Source: Pseudopyrenochaeta lycopersici (taxonomy: Eukaryota; Ascomycota; Dothideomycetes; Pleosporales; Pseudopyrenochaetaceae). Taken from it: a stretch of 64,000 bases of DNA. The notes below the pieces were generated by a model. That model was not told the DNA's origin, did no database searches, and was given only the letters and a program-made list of their open reading frames with translations. Below are positions 32,167 to 44,400 of the stretch, piece by piece. Made by a program: the position numbers and the translations under genes. The DNA lies in assembly GCA_003313425.1 (NCBI GenBank), contig NHZP01000004.1, positions 434,001-498,000 on the forward strand, read 5' to 3'. Every line of letters begins with the position of its first letter. Position 1 is the first letter of the stretch.

Positions 32167-35100
32167 GTCCAGACCTGGTGCCGGGAAGCACATGGCCGAA
32201 TGCTGTCAGGCATCAACGTCACGCTGAGACGGCCGCACTGGCCTATGAGTGGTCAGTCAGTTGTCTATACTCGCTGTGGCCCACTCTTTCTTATTCTTGC
32301 ATTCCTTGGGGCCGCAATCGCCGCTTCGCTCAGTGCGAGGACATTGGCATGCAGGTCCGAACCGGTTCCGTACAGGCGTGGACCGTGACGTACTCTGGGG
32401 AAGACTGGAATGGATCCTCGAAGTGACGTGCAGATTGCTCCTTCCAAAAAGTGTCTTGGTGTTCACGGCGTTGAAGCGGGTCTGGCGTAAAAGGGACGAA
32501 GCAGCCAGGAGCGGGACAGTCTTTGGACCGTTCAATGAATAAGTAGCCAATGAGAAGTGACCTGATGCTTAAATATTTTTTCCTCTGGAAGGCGTATCTT
32601 GTTTCCTTCCAAGGATTTGCTCTTCATATGTGCTCGCATTACAAAAGAACCTGAAGCGCCGAATATATCATGATCTGATTGAATAGCTGCGATTGCATAA
32701 ACTAAAATCAGTCTCCCTAACGCAGCTTAGATGTGGAATAGTCTTATGGTAGCCAGAGCTCCGCAGGAGTGTTTTTTTATGTGCACAACGGGACGTGAGG
32801 TGGAAACAAGACACGTCGATCGAAGGGGCTGCGGACCGTCCGCTGGGTCGGAAAAGGCTCGAGCGCCAACATGATTTATTCGTGAATCCTTCGAAGCCAC
32901 CACACCACCTTTGCAGCAGATACGAGGTACATCGCTCTTGTGATATCCCGAAACATCCGCCAAGTGTACGGGCAGATTTTGAAGATATAGAAATTAAATA
33001 TTCGGCTCCGTAGCTCCAAAGTTGGACTTGCTTTATGCGATCGTGCAATATGCTTGCCTGCCCTTCGATAAACCTTCCTTGCGCGATCTTGGGCATCCGT
33101 TATGGCTACATCGCCCTGCCCATCGTAGACGAATGACAAGTCAAGATAAAACACATTTGTACGGGCCTCTGTGGCACTCATTACAAGAAGAGCGATAGGG
33201 AGACAGCGGAGGTGCGCAAAGAATGCCCGTCGCATCACTTGCAGGTATTGAGAATCTTGTCAATCTAAAGACCGTATACAGCCTTTCAACTTTGGGTACC
33301 GTGGGCACAAATTCAGGCGATACGGCAAGACGATTCGCATAGAGGATGCTCATCCTCATTACATAAGTCGGGCATGCTTCTTATGTAACTGGGACTAGAC
33401 TGTGGTCATACTAGCAGAGGATGGAAAAGAAGTATGACAGAGCTTATAACATATCTCAGCTTATAATATAAAAAAACAAGCAAAAAGTAAAAGACATACA
33501 CGTGCTTTTCGAACAAATCGTCCTGCAACCGAGCAAGTTGACGATTTCCTCCCTCCGTCTCACTCAAGGACGCGTTCGCAATTAAAGTTTGATCAAATTC
33601 AAAAATTAGCTTTGGTCATCTTTGGAGACTCTTCGATAGATGGCTCCTTAGGAGCAAAACCTTTGTGTAAGGAATGTCCTACTCTGGTCAGACATCCCGA
33701 ACATGCTGAAGCCAGGTTTGCAGGAGAAGAAGACGAAGAAGACGAAGAAGAAGTGTTGGCCTAGGTCCACTGGCATCTGAAATACCTTTCGACGGAGTAG
33801 CTGTACGTTCCTTATAAACCCTTCTGCTTTCTTCAGCTTCAAATAATTAGTCTATCCAAACATTCTCATAGCGAATTACAGACAGCCTTCCTTCAGCCTG
33901 ACAGGAATCTTGAGTAGCATCGGATATGCTGGATCGTCGAAAAGACGCATACTCAGGGACAATTATGAGAGCAACTCCAGCTCAAGATCTTGGGAAGCCT
34001 ATAGGTCCGCCTCGCTATGACAGAGGTTGCCGTTTTCGAGGCACATGTTATGACTTGGCCATCGGAATCTAACCTCAACGGCACAGCGTCACCAGACTCT
34101 CTTGCAAGACTAAATTTTGCGCACAGTCAACCGTAATACGCATTCTGCGCTCTCAATGAGCTTTCATGTCCTCACAGAGCCTACTTCAGAACTGTTGTCC
34201 TAGAGTTCGGACTGATCGCGCATCACATGGGCTGGTTCCGCTTGGCAGATCGACATTCTAGTCCAAATCGCTGCGAAACTTAAGGGCGCGGTACTATGAG
34301 TATTTCCCGTGCCGCAGGTCTATCCGCTCTAATTCAAATTTCCGAAGTCGTGGCTGATGGCAGCCAAAAGATCGTCGCCACCAAAATAGCCCGCTGGCGC
34401 ATGCCTAGAAATACGACATTTTAGACATTTCCTCACCATCAACGCGACTTTTCGCGTCTTGCGCTATAGGCTTTTTAGGCAATATAACTACTATGCAAGA
34501 AGAGAAAGAATTAAAATTAGGTCTGTGCGGTGCTAAACCAGACTACGAGCTGGGGGTGAACTACTATTACTATGGGCCTTCCCTTTTTGGGGTTTGCGTT
34601 GTTTAGATCTTGAAACAAAGCAAAGCACGAGCGAAAGAAGGTGGCGCCATTGCTCTAATCAAGCATATCGCTGCTTCAACTACCCTTCACAAAACAGGAC
34701 GTGCACAAACCTTCGCCATTAAAAACGTGCATGTGCACGTTGCTGGCGGCAAGGGCAAGCGGCGTGTGCAGATCTTTATTGTATTGCATTGATTACGACA
34801 TGTGGGGTATCTCTTACTTTCCTTCTCTCATAACAAGGTCATGGCCATCGCGGACCATCTTCGAATATCCCAACAAAGAAAGGAAAAGCTGTATGCAAGC
34901 GCCCAGCAACTCCCTGCTAGCTTGCTTTGTTTTACAGTGGTTTACAAACAGAATTTGTGTTGCACATGAAGTCATGCAATGTGTGTGGCTGTCGGAGATG
35001 TTCTTGTGCCAGAAGCAGTTTCGACAGATTGTGGTGTACCATAGCGTTGGTGCTTGTAGTGAAGATGCAGTGCAGTATTGCTGCATGACGCATTTCTCCA

Positions 35101-35200
35101 TGCGAGACGAAGAGGTGCAGTTCCTATCTCTTGGTGCCCGGTGCGGTCACTCAGAGCTGCTTTGCGCTCTCATCTCTCAACGCAACAGCGGTATCGCTCA
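32167..35200. other. Gene-poor region, 3 kb
   Basis: AT-rich in part (for example 33440-33500 and 34480-34520). No gene is firmly supported. One weak candidate (32876-33235, minus) has a signal-peptide-like N-terminus and is listed separately. Its right end contains the receptor gene's 3' UTR. Confidence 0.4.
32876..33235 (-). CDS. Weak candidate small secreted protein
   Basis: An ATG-started ORF of 119 residues. The N-terminus has two arginines, a hydrophobic core (CLPIALLVMSA) and a possible cleavage site after ATEA, so it could be a signal peptide. The rest shows no family signature and ends in a hydrophobic-basic stretch. No introns are needed. It could equally be a chance ORF in a gene-poor stretch. 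Confidence 0.2.
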   Translation of the reverse strand: MRRAFFAHLRCLPIALLVMSATEARTNVFYLDLSFVYDGQGDVAITDAQDRARKVYRRAGKHIARSHKASPTLELRSRIFNFYIFKICPYTWRMFRDITRAMYLVSAAKVVWWLRRIHE

Positions 35201-36617
35201 TCATGATCGCCGGCTATAATCTGAATTGTTGTGATTCCTCGCTGGTAACATCCCAGTATCAAAATCCTCACGAGGACTGGGACTCGCGCTTTCGACTTGT
35301 ATGTTCGTCTCTGTAATGATATTGATAGCATTCCCCTTATGCATAGGCTTGATAATCGAGTCCTGTGATCCCGTTCTTGTCGGACTGTACTCTTGTAATG
35401 TATCCTCATGTCGTGATCGCGTCGCGAGGCTGCGCCCGCGGCGATGGTCAACTATTCGAGAAAGGCGATTGCTGCCGCCAACGATGGTGACTGTTCGTGC
35501 GGTAGTGCCATTAAGTTCTTTGCCAGACATAGATTGCAGGCCGAATTGGTCGGTATCGCCTGGACGTGCAGCATTTGGGGCAATGGCTGTGACAGTGTGG
35601 GTGCGGTTATATTGGCCTGTTGACAAATCCCCTGTTACTAGGACGCGTCGTGTCAACGCATAGAGTAAAGCGTCAATCCAGCCACAAGACGTGAGGAGCG
35701 AGCCGGCAATGCAGAAAAACACATCTGGCATTGGAGTGCCCGTCATCGCAACCATGCGACCAACAGCGATAGGTAAAGTAAGGACGACGTAGACGGCAGG
35801 ATACCTAAACATGAAGTCACGAAGTCAGTGTATGACTCAAACGCAATCTCAACACAAATTTCACTTACATGACCATGAATTTCGTTGCCCGTGTGAGTTT
35901 ACTGGTATTATCATTGGCAATGATGCTGCGGATGCGACCACGCAAGTGTATAAATATATGTCCGTATATGGCAATCGTTCCAAACTCGACGATGAAAATC
36001 CAGAGATAATGAAGCCATAGGCGCTCATTCTGGAAGTCGACGGACACCCAGCACCAGCCTCCAGCGCGAGTGAAGAAGCGATTTTGATACAGGGCGGGGC
36101 CAACGACGGTCAAGACCAATGCCGCGAGCCAGATGAACAGGATCGATACTACGAACCACACATATGGTAATTTGTATCCCTTGACGACTCCCATCCATGT
36201 ATGGATCGCAATTGCGAGAACGAAGAATCCGCTCGCGACATCACCGATGTGCAGGAACCAGGCTTGGATGAAGCAGGGTACTGTCGGAGCCACAATCTTG
36301 TTGATTCGAAGCCAGTGGAAGGAGATTGAGAAGGCAATCGACTGTTGAAGATCTGCCAGTAGCAAGTTGTAGATCAGAATAACGTACTGGTTGTATCCGA
36401 CGTATTCTCTGTAGTGTCTCCGCCACGACAACAGTCGGTGAGTGATGAACAGTAGTAGAGCCGTGACTGATATCAAACTCATCATGGAGAAGAGGGCAAC
36501 GGGTATGAGACCGGTCCGAAAGACAGGTGTCAGTGGATCCAGGCTGTTCGGGTAGGCAAAGTATCGCTCCTCGAGTGCCCGGGCCTCCGGAGAAGATGCC
36601 ATATCGAAGGGTGCCAT
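35201..36617 (-). CDS. Seven-helix GPCR, fungal cAMP-receptor/Git3-like
   Basis: Plasma-membrane receptor with seven predicted helices, probably coupled to a heterotrimeric G protein in nutrient or signal sensing. Two exons (35869-36617, 35201-35804) with a 64-nt GTAAGTG..TTTAG intron give 450 residues. Helices include PVALFSMMSLISVTALLLFI (TM1), QYVILIYNLLLADLQQSIAF (TM2), IQAWFLHIGDVASGFFVLAI (TM3), VWFVVSILFIWLAALVLTVV (TM4), a TM5 after GGWCWVS, then after the splice YPAVYVVLTLPIAVGRMVAM (TM6) and a TM7 ending at ALLYALTRRVL. Cys in TM3 and Cys in GGWCWVS are candidates for the extracellular disulfide. LADLQQSIAF is typical of the fungal cAMP-receptor-like group. The long C-tail (about 330-450) is Ser/Thr/Arg-rich and could be phosphorylated. 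Ligand unknown. Confidence 0.87.
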
Positions 36618-39600
36618 GTGGGACGAAGACCGAGCCCAAGTGCGATGTTACGCCGGACTGAATGTGTCGCGACGGAATGTGGGGAGAGCAACCGTATTTC
36701 CAAGTATTCAGGATACCATGGTTGAACAAAGGGCACAGAGTCGGTGGTGTGGTAGTGAAAGTGATCTTGTCGCGTGCTTTGTGTAATGTTCGGTAAATCG
36801 CTCTCTCGGCTTGTCGACTGTCAATTAGGTATGTAGATGTTGTTCTTCCTTTGTCTGAGCAAGAGGAGGTGGCAGGGTGGCTTGTGTAGACGGTCAAAGA
36901 GGTGGTCAACACCAAAGGTACACTCTAGGAAGGTCCTGATTTCTGGGATCTGGGGGAAATAATGGGGCCCGGCCAGAGTATAGGAGGTTTTTGTTAGTGG
37001 GTCCAGACGTTAGCCTCAGCGGAGGATGCGCGCTTTGATAAGCCTTTAAACTTGAAAGGAGAGGGATCGTCGAGGTGTCTGCTGTACCAGGGATAACGGA
37101 AATGTAGGTGCACTAGGCGCGGCATCCGGGTGCTAAAAGCGCCTAAGCAGGGTTGGACAAAGTTTGACTGGGGCCACTTGCATCTAGCGTCCGCTTCTTG
37201 TCAGTCAACCGGTGTACAACCAGCCGAGCGGCAGCCCATGACGAGTCGGGGGCACATCTGATACGAAAGAACGACATCAGGAAAGACTAGCTACCAGGGC
37301 ATTCAAGCTTCCTGGCATCCGCTGTTCCAGCACGCGCAGCCCGGATTTTCATTATTTAGTTGAACATAAAGAGAACAGAGACAGACGATACGATGAATAT
37401 CCAGTGCGCAGCTGGATGGAGGGAGCAGTGCCCGCCACCACGTGGAGCACAGCACGCCCCCTTGCAGTGCCGGCACGGGTTGTCCAGAGTCAGCAGCGTC
37501 TGTGCAACGCCAAATCAGACAATGATTGCCGGTGCCACAAAGCGGTGCCAACCGCGCCCTCGCCGTAGTCGATATGCATTCGAAATGTTGCGCAATCTGG
37601 TCGTCGTGGCGAACGGTTAGTCATTGATGAGCTTCTGTCTGTGGTTCAACTTCGCCATGATCGGGCTCTCATGTTCCTTTCATTTGACTTCGAACCGGAA
37701 CAACCTCACAATAACACAGAGCCCCCTTTTATTGTAGTCAGTTTGCGGGGGAGGGTCTCCGGCTAGCTGGTTGTGGGGGATTCCCCGCTAGACAAGAGAC
37801 TGCTAACCAGGTGTCCTCTAGGCTTCATGGATCACGAACGACGCGAGTATCGAAAGGGACATTGCCAATGTGTTGATTTTCCCCGCCGTCCGAGTCGACA
37901 ATGCCGCGGCTCTACTTGACGCAAAGAATTCCAGGGCTGGCCCCTGCCCAGATCGATGTACGAAGTGAAGTGCAGCTGTCACTTCACCGCATGGATACTG
38001 GCTGCCGTTATTTGCGGTTCCTAGACCCCCGTGGCCTTGATCGACAATTGGGTGAACCCGCGACCACAACTGTTGCACCCAGAGGCCCCCCACTGGCCAC
38101 GGAAGCGTTTCCAGGGCGCATGCGACATTCCAAAAACCGGGCTGTCAGGAAGGACCAAGACGCGGTCGGAGCTTTGGAGAATACGTCGCGAATGCGCAAT
38201 CAACCTTAATCAATCGCCAGCCACAAGCGCAGCCGCCTCATATTCCAACAGCACGCTACGTAGGTCTGACGAAGGATCGAGTCTGACGCGTTCCAGAAGC
38301 TCCATACGAAGCGCGAAACAGGCGATATGTACATTAGTCTTCTATTGTTGGCGTGCGCTTGCATGACTTGGTCGACCAAACCACGTGCTATTGTTTCGCA
38401 AGCCCTGAAACAAAGTGCACCTGCAGCACAGAATGCCAGAACGCTCCAGATTACTGCTGGCAACAGGGCGGCGTCATAGCCAGGAATGCGTCCAAACTCA
38501 GTGCATCCTTCCTGTGCGCACCAAGACCTTCTCACGGCAAGGTGAACAAAGTTTGGCAGGTACCCTGCGATCGGCCAGATGGTGGGCTGCATATTACCGA
38601 CGTTTCGCACTGCATTACAGCGAGGGAATCCGGGATCGACCTATAGCAAATTCCCTCGGTTGTCCCGGGGGAGGGGGCCTGCTTACATTGAACCTGGTTA
38701 GTTGCGAGCAAGTCAATCAATCGTGTCCAGAAGTTGGGCTGTAAATGCGCCATATATGAATACCGTATCTGCTCCAGTCATGCCGGCAAGAGCTCCATTG
38801 GGTTTTGCACAGATTCATCCGGTCCGATTTCTGGCCTACGATCCATCTCGACCGTGTCTTGTCAACGTCAACAGCTAATATCAAGAAGGCCGAGACTTCC
38901 CGGCACAAGGGACCATACTGTCAGGATGAGGTTCCGAACGTGTAAGTAACACCGAAGGAACGACTTAAACCGGTGGGCGTGCCAAGCACGAACAGCCATC
39001 GGCCCTACTTGAGGATGCCGCTCATGGATTTGACGTAAAACCAAGCCCTGTCAGTCATCCATGTCACCTCTTGGATGCTAGTCGCTAGGCCAGGGCAGGC
39101 TATAAAATCTACCTCTATACGCAGGCGTCCGCCAACCTGCGACGGACTTGCCTCCGGTGAGATACGCGAACGGAAATGCTAACTGTAGCAGCCATCGTTG
39201 AGGGCGGGTAGAAAGAACTTCTTACAGCAAGGAATACGATGCGACTTAAACAGTCTCTGATTTACCATGGGGCACCACTGAATGAGGGTGGGGATGTCGA
39301 CTATCAACATCCAACAGATAACATTACATTATCCGGTCAGCCTATCGTCTACTACAAGGTCCTTTCGTATCTGCCGGCTGGCCATAGTATCACAACCACC
39401 AACTGTCCTGCTTTCCAAGTCTTGTCCTCCCGTTAATTGACGATTCCAGCCATGTTAAAGGAGCTTCTAATCGTGAGATGCAACAAAGACCAGCTAATTA
39501 GTTGCTTAAACTTATTGTGCGTCACTTGCACTGTGCAATTCTGTCCTAGCTGTGCCGCCTCTTAGTCTCAACGTCCAAAACGTTGGGTGACTTTTAGCGA

Positions 39601-41422
39601 ATCGGGCTCTATTCGCCAGTGCCCGCACTTCATCCGCGACGCGAGCAATCTAGGGCGGGCTTGCATTCACCGCAATGCTCAGCCCCACCGCAATACGCAG
39701 CCCAAGAACATCCAAGAGAAAGATTTCCGCGAGCGGTAGAGACAGCGCAAATCATGTTGATCGTTTCCGGCCTGTTCACCGAACCGTCTCCAAGTTCAAC
39801 TGCTCCGTTGCTCCAGATATCCGGTCGACCGTGTGGGCCGCTCGCCAAAGCTTTTCCAGTTTCCGTGTTTGAGGCAACTCAAGGACACAAGGGTGCAGCG
39901 GGGAAGTCAGAGGTTGATTCCAGTCCCATGGCACATTACAGTAGATCTTCCGTCTATCATGCAGCGCCACTGATACCATCTATCTCACAAAGCGACTTGA
40001 GACGACCTCTCTCCAGCATGCTTGATCATTGACGACATGCCCTGGTGATCGCCTTGAAAGGCAACTGCTGTATGTGTTGCCAAGGCCACACGCCCTGCAG
40101 TACGTACCAAGCGTCATATTCCCGACATAAGCCAATCGATAACATGGCTTTCAGCTTAGCCGAGACCGAACAGGCTTCGTACATACACTCAGGCTTTCCG
40201 TTACCTTGACATCATCTGTATTATGCTATAGACCCAAAAGGGCCCCAGAGGATTGTCACACATAAGCGATGCCTCGCGTGAGGCTTTGCCACAATGGTCT
40301 TCAATGTCATCCTTTGAGCGTGATTCATCGACATACAATTTGGCTATTGGCCCGCATAAGTATTATGGGCCGGATTATTACCATTTGCAGTCTCGCAGTA
40401 AGCATCGCGTGGAAGTATGCAGGTTTGTGGCGCGCGCTTCAACCATCATCCCTTGCACTCACACCAGGTCTACTGCAACATAATTGCATACCCAGCACTT
40501 GGCCACCTGCAATAGTACGAAGGCGTCTTTCTATGGAGTACAGATGGATCAGCGCTGTCTGATTACAACATTTGCATCAGCAGTACTCTATTCATCCTGT
40601 AGCTTCTATTGTTTGTAATAGTCCATGTTACGAGATATTACGCAACATGCCAGACCTGTCCATTACGATAGCCAATTCCGATAAGTCAAAGGGCTAAGCC
40701 GTGAGGAATCAAATTGTCTATACTTGCTTACATCTATGATTGTGTCTAGTCGTGTTTACACCATATGTCTTATATTTCCATTTCTTTCTATGTCACTTTC
40801 ATCAACCCGGATATCTATTTTCTGATATTGGTTGGGAGCATGTGCTAGGTTCATTAATCCAATCAGTGGCGTTGGAGCGTGCCTAGTGCATCAAATACGT
40901 AGAGGGATGTTTATCCAAGCCAAATGTTGACAAATTACTGCACACTCAGTACAACATTAGGTCACCATAACTATCTTTAGTTTGTAGGCTGTAGATGGAA
41001 GCCAGTTTTCCTGTTGCTGTGTGAGTGCTCCAGAGCTAGGCATTCGGAGGTAAGCAAAGCTGTGGCGCGAGCATTCCGTTGCAGAAAGTGAATCCTGCTT
41101 GCGATTTTTACTTGCCGGTGCATTTGGGCCTAGGCTAACGATATTTTGCGTTCAAAGTTGTGAATCTTTCACTCATAATAGATATGGTAGTCCAAGCGCG
41201 ATAATCAGCTTTCGGGTTGTGCTTGTCGCAACTGCCAAACCGCGAACAACGCTAAGCCGGATAGAGTATCATGCTTATCGAAATGTTTGGCAGGGGCGCG
41301 TCCCGACATCGACCATCTTGTACAACATCATAGCCACCTGCACATCCGTCTTCTTATTAGTGTATGCCCTACGGACCTTATGAACTATTACGCACACCGA
41401 TTGACCCTCCGCTTCGGCATAG
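36618..41422. other. Gene desert, 4.8 kb
   Basis: The largest stretch without a supported gene. The left 500 bases should hold the receptor promoter and the right end the separase promoter. Between them are only short ORFs on both strands. The longest minus-strand one (ATG 38592 to 38206, 128 codons) has a hydrophobic patch, PAVIWSVLAFCAAGALCF, but no family signature. No terminal repeats, polymerase motifs or RNA gene were seen. It could be decayed mobile DNA or non-coding transcription. Confidence 0.4.
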
Positions 41423-44400
41423 ATGGCGACAAAAGACGAGTCAGCGCGCACACCCATTGACAACATCAAAGCAGACGTCCGATCAACCACAACATGTTCA
41501 AACGCGACGGTCACTACGCTGCAGGAACTCTTACTAAAGAAGACGGAAGAGCCGGTTGAGAAAGAAAATGTCAGGGCCAAAGCTCCTGGGACGGCACGAA
41601 GAAGAGCTGGAACCGCTCCGCGATCGACAGATAACATCAAGCAGGCCACGGTTGCGCTGACACCAAAGGAGAGATACATTTTGGCGACTGAGGTCGCTAA
41701 TGCAACACTTAAGACTCTCGCCGATGCGTTAAGGCAACCAACGTCTGCGCTGAGCTCTCGGCCCTCGTCTCAACTGAAACCAGCCTCGAGCGACAGCACG
41801 CGCAAGCCGACCAGGCCACGGACTGGTCACGCTAAGGCGACATCGGTCTCACAAAAGCCTCTAAAGGAACGACCCGTCTCTCAGATGAACAACTCGCCCA
41901 AGAAGCCGTCAATCCGCCGATCTTCGTCTTATTCCTCATTCGCAATATCGGGCCCAGATGCCGGCCTCGTTGCGACGGCCGAGTGCGCCAGGACAGCTTT
42001 TGCATACTTGGGTACATCGGAAGCTATGAAGGTCTTGGGCAAGGACTCACAAGAATTACAGTACGAGAATGGCATTCTTGTTTTGATAGGAAAGCTTGTT
42101 GCGCTTGGGTTCGATAGCATGGCCGTCAAGGAGCTCAGACTGTTGAAAAAGAGGCTAGACAGATACCTAGGTCATGACAGTGGAAAGAAAGGATCAATGC
42201 TTGAAAGCACAAAAGCCCTTCCCCAGCGCGCAGCGACTACAGAGAAGGAGAGCTTGGCAACACTGCTCGATTTTGGGGCGATTGATCTAGACAGTCCTGC
42301 TTTGACACTCGTTGCCAGCCTCCAAACATACACATTGCGTATCATTGCAAAAATAAGAAGACCTCGGGTTGTCGAAGCCGCCTGGGAGTATTTGAGGTTG
42401 TCCAACCCTTCCTCAGCTGCCAACTTAGTTTGGCACATCGCGAAGGCTACAAATGGCCAAGCGAAAGCAGCTAGACAGCTCGAATCTCTTGCGCAGACAC
42501 TCCTCAACCTATGCCCGAGCATAACATCTGCAGACGATGGCAGCCAGCTCCAACCCTCTCCAGATATTGTTATTCTCCTCCAACAGTTAGCATTCATGCT
42601 TCGAAAGCGCTGGTGGACTCTGGTGAAACATCAAGGCAACAAAGAGCAGGAGTTGTTGGAGCCATTCGCCAAATGTGTGATTGCGTTCGCTCGCAGGTCG
42701 CAACTTTCGCCTTTGAAGCAGTACAGATTGGCCGAGTCGTTGTACATGGAGCTGGTGGAACAGCATCCCAGTTGTAGTACACGTGAAAGCGAGGGGCCGA
42801 ATTCTGGTACAGGAATCACAAAGACTCTATGCTCTCTTGCACAAGTTGCAGGATTGCCTGACGAGGCACTTCGCTGGCTGCGGTTATCGCATCCTTCTCC
42901 TATCTCCATCCCATCTCCACCGAAGCAAACGGCAAGGCTCATTCGTATTGCGACCGTTTCACTGGAAGCATTTCTAAAGGGAGCCAGCAAGCACGGCTTA
43001 GAAGAAGCGATTTCAGACGCACTTGATGCCCTAAAAGGAAGTTTTGGCGGATCGGCATTAGATTTAGAAGCTCTCTTCATGGAAGTAAATGCTTTGAGGC
43101 GCGCAGCAACTCGCCTCCTCGTGGCACACCTTTCGAAGGCTGTAGAGCCATCTGAAAGTCCTTCAATCGAAGAAAAAGCTCTCAATGTTATCGCATCAAG
43201 CGTACACTTCTCGGCCAGATATGTCAGCGTAAAGTTCCAGACCGGAGCCAGCAGCACGACGGAGCAGCTTCGACAAAGCGAAAGAAACGATCTTATTCGG
43301 AAATATTCGAAGAGTATAGTGGATTCCGTATTGTCTTGCTGCAAGCTCACAATTGCGTCCGGAGATCAATGGAGAAAGTTGGATGCCTTGCTTCAAGAGT
43401 GTTCGCACATATTGCAACAATTCGAGAAGGACAATGACATTGCCACCGCATCAATTTCACCAGAGTACCAAATCATTCAATCGTGCGTCGTTAAACTCTC
43501 GAATGCTTATTGGACCCTGTATCTACAATTACGGAAAGCGCGCGTGGATTCAGAATGCGCTCTCACGGCCATGCAGCGTTCGATCAATCTCTTGCAGTCA
43601 AAATCGGAAGCCGAAAAAGAGGCCGCACATTTTTCGATGAAGCTTGAACAACTTGGAGAAACACTGGAGGATCTGGACCGCGCGGAAAGTTCCCGTAAGG
43701 CCTTTGCTCACTGTATCCAGAGCTACCTCACCCCAACGACAACTCAACTTCTCTCTAGTCGTGCGGCGAAATGCTCCTTGCTCGAAATTTTCGATCACAA
43801 TAGGCCGTTGCATATTCTTGCTAGGGTGTTAAAGTCATATCATCGATCTTTCTTAAAGTACAGCATCCAAGATGTACATGAAATAGCATTCTATGACGAT
43901 GATGAGCTCGAGGCTGGAGCTAGAGGGGCATTATTGGAGTGGCAATTAGGGCTCTATGTGCGGACTTTGTCCAAGAACCGACAATGGCATTCCAGCCTGG
44001 ATAAATCGGTAGTTTCGCTGGCGGAGCGGCTACATATGATTTATACACGAAAGAGTTACCCACTTCGAAGTCTGAGGCTGTCCATCACGCTTCTCCATCT
44101 CTCTCAAAGCTATCCGCACATCTTGCCCAGAGAATCTGCACAATTGGAGCTACCAACCGCTAATGTGGCTGCAATTTCAAGCTCAGAAGATGCAGAACTA
44201 GAGGTGTTTGAACGGCATCTGAAAGCTCTGTATAATCTTAAATGGTCAATGCAGCAGCCAACTCTTCCTACGTCAACGTTCCGGGAATGCTTTTCAACGT
44301 GGGAGTCTCTCGTTAATTCTACTGCGTCATGGAGTACCTTGGCTAATTCCGTGGGCAATGTCGAGGACTGGCTGCAAGAGATTCGAGCCAGTGTCGAGCT

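Noticed and set aside
34731..35219. Cysteine-rich plus-strand ORF starting near 34731
   Set aside because: The track start is a GTG; the ORF overlaps the 3' end of the receptor gene and has no signal peptide or known cysteine pattern.
38206..38592. 128-codon minus-strand ORF with a hydrophobic patch
   Set aside because: No family signature, no compatible neighbouring exons; kept only as a note in the gene desert.
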